From assembly GCF_900115675.1 (NCBI RefSeq), contig NZ_FOXI01000001.1, positions 310,001-374,000 on the forward strand: DNA of 64,000 nt, given 5' to 3'. The DNA comes from Halolamina pelagica (lineage in GTDB: Archaea > Halobacteriota > Halobacteria > Halobacteriales > Haloferacaceae). The position numbers and the translations under genes are program-made. Of the stretch, positions 60,897 to 64,000 are shown one piece after another. How positions within the stretch are numbered: the stretch's first letter is position 1; every line of letters begins with the position of its first letter. The notes beneath the pieces are model-generated. The model ran no database searches and was not told where the DNA came from. It saw nothing but the letters and a program-made list of their open reading frames with translations.

Positions 60897-63022
60897 CCTA
60901 CTGCGTCGACTTCCCCGAGCCGGGGACGGCCGTCGAGTGGTCGCTGACCGAGTCGGGCGCCGAGCGCGAGCCCGTCCCCTACCGCCCGCGGTTCTACGTC
61001 CGCGCGACCGGGGACGGCTCGCTCGCGGAGGTCGCCGAGGCGGTCCGCCCGCATCCCGCGGTGACGGCGGTCGAGACCGAACGCCACCGCCCCGGCTGGC
61101 GCCACGACCCGACGCCGATGCTCGCGGTCGAGGTGACGACGCCCGACGCCGTCACGCGGCTGGCGTCGACGATCACGAGCGCCGGGCGTCCCGGCGAGTA
61201 CCGCTGTTTCAACGTCGATCTCTCCCGGCAGTTCCGCTACTGCGTCGAGACCGACGTGGATCCGACACCCGCGCGACCGCCGCGCGTGCTGCGCCTCGAC
61301 GCGCCGCCGATCGCCGAGAGCGGACTCGAGTCGGTGACGGCGACGACGGCGGCGGACGGGACACACTGTTTCGACGGCGATCCCGCCACGATCGCCCGCG
61401 GGGTCGAGGCACTGATCCGTGAGACGGAGCCGGACGTGTTGCGGCTCTCCTCGGCCCGGCTCGTCCCGGCACTGTTCGACGCCGTCGACGGGCCGCTCCG
61501 GCTGGGTCGCGAGCCGGGGTACACCCAGCTCGCGGCCGCGAGCAGCTACGAGAGCTACGGGCAGGTCGGCCACTCGCCGGCGCGGTACGCGGTGCCCGGC
61601 CGGGTCATCGTCGACGCCGCCAACTCCTTCTTCCTGCGGGAGACCTCCATCGAGGGGATCCTGGACCTGGTCGAACGCTCCCACAAGCCGCTGCAGGAGG
61701 CGGCGTGGGCCTCGATCGGCAACGTGTTCACCGCCATTCAGATCCGCGAAGCGCTGGCCCGCGACGTGCTCGTGCCGTGGCGATCGTGGCGGGCCGAGCA
61801 GTTCAAGACCGCCAGCACGCTCGCGGCGGCCGATCGCGGCGGCTTCACGTTCTCCCCGGACGTGGGCGTCCACGAGGACGTCCACGAGCTCGACTTCTCG
61901 AGCCTCTATCCGAACATCATGTGTACCCGGAACGTCTCGCCCGAGACCGTCTGCTGTGACTGCCACCCCGACCGCGAGGACGTGCCCGGGCTGGGGTACG
62001 GCATCTGCCCCGAGCCGGGCTACCTCCCCGACGTACTGCAGCCCCTGATCGACGACCGCGACGAGTTCAAGCGCCAACTCAGCGCCGGCGAGGGCGACAC
62101 CGAGGCGCTCGAAGGCGCGGCGTCGGCGATCAAGTGGATCCTCGTCTCCTGTTTCGGCTACCAGGGGTTCTCGAACGCGAAGTTCGGCCGGATCGAGTGC
62201 CACGAGGCGATCAACGCGTTCGCCCGGGAGATCCTCCTCGACGCGAAGGCGACGCTCGAGCGCCACGGCTGGCGCGTCGTCCACGGGATCGTCGACTCGC
62301 TGTGGGTGACGCCGATGCCCGACCGCGAGCAGACCGACCTCGACGCCGTCGCCGCCGAGATCACGGACGACGCCGGGATCAGGCTGGAGTACGAGGCGGC
62401 CTACGACTGGATCGCGTTCTGCCCGCGCCGGAACGACGACGCCGGCGCGCTCACGCGCTACTTCGGGAAGCGGGCCGGCGAGCCCGTCGACGAGACGGTG
62501 AGCTACAAGCGCCGCGGGATCGAGGCCCGACAGCGGTCGACGCCGCCGTTCATCGTCGACGCTCAACTGGCGCTGATCCGCGAGTTCGGCCGGACCCGCT
62601 CGCCGGCGGCAGTCTGTGAGCGCCTCCGGACGTTCGTCGAGCGGCTGCAGGCCGGCGACGTGGACCCGTCGCGGTTGGCGATCACCAACCGCGTCTCGAA
62701 GCGCCTCGAGGAGTACACCCAGTCGACGACCAACGTCGCCGCGCTGGAGCGGGCGGCCGACCGCGGCTTGGAGAAACAGCCCGGCCAGAACGTCGCGTAC
62801 GTCGTCGTCGACGACGGGAAGAAGGGTCGGGCGCGGGTCGCACTCCCGTCCGAGGAGCCGGCGACGTACGACGCCGACTACTACCGGGATCGGCTCTGCC
62901 GGGCCGCGGCGTCGGTGCTGGCGCCGGCCGGCGTCCGCCGCGAGGGGATCGAGGCGCAGTTGGCCGACCGGGTGGACGGCTCGCTCTCGGCGTTCGTCAC
63001 TGGGAAGGGTTCGGACGAGTGA
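60893..63022 (+). CDS. polB2: PolB2 family B DNA polymerase with altered motifs B and C
   Basis: 709 aa from a GTG. The N-terminal third has no recognisable ExoI DxE motif (VLRLDAPPIAE is in its place), so proofreading is probably absent. Motif A is canonical (DFSSLYPNIM, Asp334). Motif B is Lys414-WILVSCFGY, replacing the usual KxxxNSxYG Asn and Tyr. Motif C is HGIVDSLWV: the first Asp of the DTD pair is Ile466 and only Asp468 remains. This pattern defines archaeal PolB2, long thought inactive; crenarchaeal Dpo2 has since been linked to damage-induced synthesis. It should act as a specialised, error-prone or translesion polymerase. Confidence 0.88.
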   Translation: MTYCVDFPEPGTAVEWSLTESGAEREPVPYRPRFYVRATGDGSLAEVAEAVRPHPAVTAVETERHRPGWRHDPTPMLAVEVTTPDAVTRLASTITSAGRPGEYRCFNVDLSRQFRYCVETDVDPTPARPPRVLRLDAPPIAESGLESVTATTAADGTHCFDGDPATIARGVEALIRETEPDVLRLSSARLVPALFDAVDGPLRLGREPGYTQLAAASSYESYGQVGHSPARYAVPGRVIVDAANSFFLRETSIEGILDLVERSHKPLQEAAWASIGNVFTAIQIREALARDVLVPWRSWRAEQFKTASTLAAADRGGFTFSPDVGVHEDVHELDFSSLYPNIMCTRNVSPETVCCDCHPDREDVPGLGYGICPEPGYLPDVLQPLIDDRDEFKRQLSAGEGDTEALEGAASAIKWILVSCFGYQGFSNAKFGRIECHEAINAFAREILLDAKATLERHGWRVVHGIVDSLWVTPMPDREQTDLDAVAAEITDDAGIRLEYEAAYDWIAFCPRRNDDAGALTRYFGKRAGEPVDETVSYKRRGIEARQRSTPPFIVDAQLALIREFGRTRSPAAVCERLRTFVERLQAGDVDPSRLAITNRVSKRLEEYTQSTTNVAALERAADRGLEKQPGQNVAYVVVDDGKKGRARVALPSEEPATYDADYYRDRLCRAAASVLAPAGVRREGIEAQLADRVDGSLSAFVTGKGSDE

Positions 63023-63026
63023 CTGT

Positions 63027-63461
63027 TCACACCTTCTCGACGCCCGCACCGCCGACGATCAGCGTCGGGATCTCGGTCAACCGAACCACTCGCTCCGTCG
63101 TGCTGCCGGCGGTAGCGATCCGCGAGAACCCGGTTCGGCCCTGTGTCCCCATCACGATCAGGTCGACCCCGTAGTCGGCGGCGGCATCGACGATCTCCTC
63201 GGCTGGCGTCCCCCGGCGGAGGTGACGCTCCAGGACGACGCCGCGCTCGTCGGCCATCGCGGCCACGGCGTCCAGCGCCCGCTCGCCGGCCGCCTCCTGC
63301 TTCTCGACCTCGAAGTCCCAGTGGCCGCTGGGGCCCGCCTCCTCGACGACGAACAGCGCGTCGACGGCCCCGCCGAACCGGTCGGCGAGATCCATCGCGT
63401 GTTCGGCGGCCAGCTGACCGTGGTCGCTCCCGTCGGTCGGAACGAGGATCCTCGCGTACAT
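63027..63461 (-). CDS. Universal stress protein (UspA family)
   Basis: 144 aa, one Usp domain. 'RILVPTDGSDHGQLAAEHAM' starts the fold and 'GVDLIVMGTQGRTGFSRIATAGSTTERVVRLTEIPTLIV' carries the G-2x-G-9x-G-S/T ATP-binding motif, so it is of the nucleotide-binding class. It is convergent with polB2. A TATA element lies at 63485-63492 on this strand. Confidence 0.9.
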   Translation of the reverse strand: MYARILVPTDGSDHGQLAAEHAMDLADRFGGAVDALFVVEEAGPSGHWDFEVEKQEAAGERALDAVAAMADERGVVLERHLRRGTPAEEIVDAAADYGVDLIVMGTQGRTGFSRIATAGSTTERVVRLTEIPTLIVGGAGVEKV

Positions 63462-63484
63462 ACCGTCTGCAGCGTGCTGAACGC

Positions 63485-63492
63485 GAATAAAT
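63485..63492 (-). promoter_or_regulatory. TATA element of the UspA gene
   Basis: GATTTATTC on the minus strand, 24-32 bases before the start at 63461, implying a leaderless or very short-leader transcript. Confidence 0.6.
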
Positions 63493-63564
63493 CTCGGGGG
63501 CTGCCAGTCTCACCCGAACCGGTTCGGCACAACGTTCCCCCCGTCTCTGGCCGTAACCCCGACC

Positions 63565-63837
63565 ATGTCGCCCGAACAGCAGCCCGAGATCGACGACCGG
63601 TTCGACGACGCGCCCGCCGCTCGCCCGCTCGCCCACCTGGACGCGCGGGACCTGCCCCCGCCCGAACCGCTCCGACGGACGCTCGAACGGCTCGCGGAAC
63701 TCGACGCCGACACCGCGCTCGTCCAGACGAACGACCGAGCGCCCCAGCACCTCTACCCGCGACTGGAGGAGCGCGGGTACGCCTACGAGACCGTCGAGAG
63801 CGACGACGCCGTCCTCACCGCGATCTGGGAGGCGTGA
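63565..63837 (+). CDS. DUF2249 (SirA/TusA-like fold) protein
   Basis: 90 aa. 'LAHLDARDLPPPEPLRRTLERLAELDADTALVQTNDRAPQHLYPRLEERGY' is the full DUF2249 core. The domain occurs beside nitrite/NO-related and molybdenum enzymes in many haloarchaea. It is tail-to-tail with a second DUF2249 gene at the window edge. No catalytic Cys is visible. Confidence 0.85.
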   Translation: MSPEQQPEIDDRFDDAPAARPLAHLDARDLPPPEPLRRTLERLAELDADTALVQTNDRAPQHLYPRLEERGYAYETVESDDAVLTAIWEA

Positions 63838-63840
63838 GGC

Positions 63841-64000
63841 TCAGGCGTGGTGGATCTCGACGCGCCACTCCTCCTCGGCGACCCGTTCGGTCTCGTGGTC
63901 GAACCCGCGCTGGTCGAGCACGGCGTACAGCGGTTCGGGCTCGAAGCTGTTGATCAACACGAGCGTCTCCGTCTCCGGCAGCGTCTCCAGTTCGTCGACG
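63841..64000 (-). CDS. DUF2249-like protein, N-terminus outside window
   Basis: Partial: 53 codons up to the stop at 63841. 'VDELETLPETETLVLINSFE', 'PLYAVLDQRGFDHETERVAE' and 'WRVEIHHA' match the C-terminal half of DUF2249, so two diverged paralogues face each other. The His-Ala end may be functional (metal contact) but this is not shown. The gene enters from beyond the right edge. Confidence 0.75.
   Translation of the reverse strand, partial: VDELETLPETETLVLINSFEPEPLYAVLDQRGFDHETERVAEEEWRVEIHHA

Noticed and set aside
1-64000. Mobile elements, toxin-antitoxin pairs or defence systems
   Set aside because: No transposase, integrase, nuclease-helicase or toxin family was seen on either strand; base composition and gene packing are even throughout.

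Overview
The window is a gene-dense, high-GC stretch of a haloarchaeal chromosome (class Halobacteria). The proteins are strongly acidic. Many secreted proteins carry twin-arginine or lipobox signals. Promoters have CGAAA-type BRE and TTTA-type TATA elements close to the start codon. The tRNA-Trp gene carries the large intron known from halophiles. I see no rRNA, CRISPR array, complete insertion sequence, integrase or prophage. The region looks like ordinary chromosome with transport, peptidase, redox and DNA-repair blocks.

Layout. 1-2.6 kb: end of metE, then a Tat-exported gluconate-dehydrogenase-like subunit with a GMC oxidoreductase. 2.6-11.1 kb: an Fe(III) ABC transporter (binding protein, fused permease, ATPase) packed between a GT75-like glycosyltransferase and a large GT-C membrane glycosyltransferase, with a perfect inverted repeat over the leader promoter; a GT2 gene follows on the other strand. 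11.2-25.2 kb: small metabolic and membrane genes (an SDR without its catalytic pair, winged-helix regulator, CPBP protease, drug-type ABC exporter, PLP enzyme, DUF2071, DUF4349, S9 peptidase, Hpt, two TrxR-like flavoproteins). 25.4-32.8 kb: ABC exporter, SRPBCC protein, TrkA/TrkH potassium uptake and a membrane protein with five DUF1508 repeats. 33-39 kb and 43.7-50.8 kb: two complete peptide (Dpp/Opp) ABC operons. Between them lie a prolyl oligopeptidase, a CBS protein and a metallophosphoesterase. Two S9 peptidases and two peptide importers in one window suggest a peptide-using lifestyle.

50.8-59.5 kb: a P1B-type ATPase whose usual copper ligands are replaced, a LEA14-like surface protein, a gene that appears frameshifted at its start, an AIR-synthase-like protein, kynureninase, NDH-2 and two small halophile-specific proteins. 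59.6-63 kb: tRNA-Trp with a guide-RNA intron, then a three-gene cassette of degenerate RecA/RadA-like protein, small helical protein and PolB2 DNA polymerase with altered catalytic motifs. The window ends with UspA and a convergent pair of DUF2249 genes.

The most interesting points are the PolB2 cassette (a possible archaeal mutasome), the metal-ligand-free P1B ATPase, the putative iron box and glycosyltransferases around the iron transporter, and the five-repeat DUF1508 membrane protein beside Trk.
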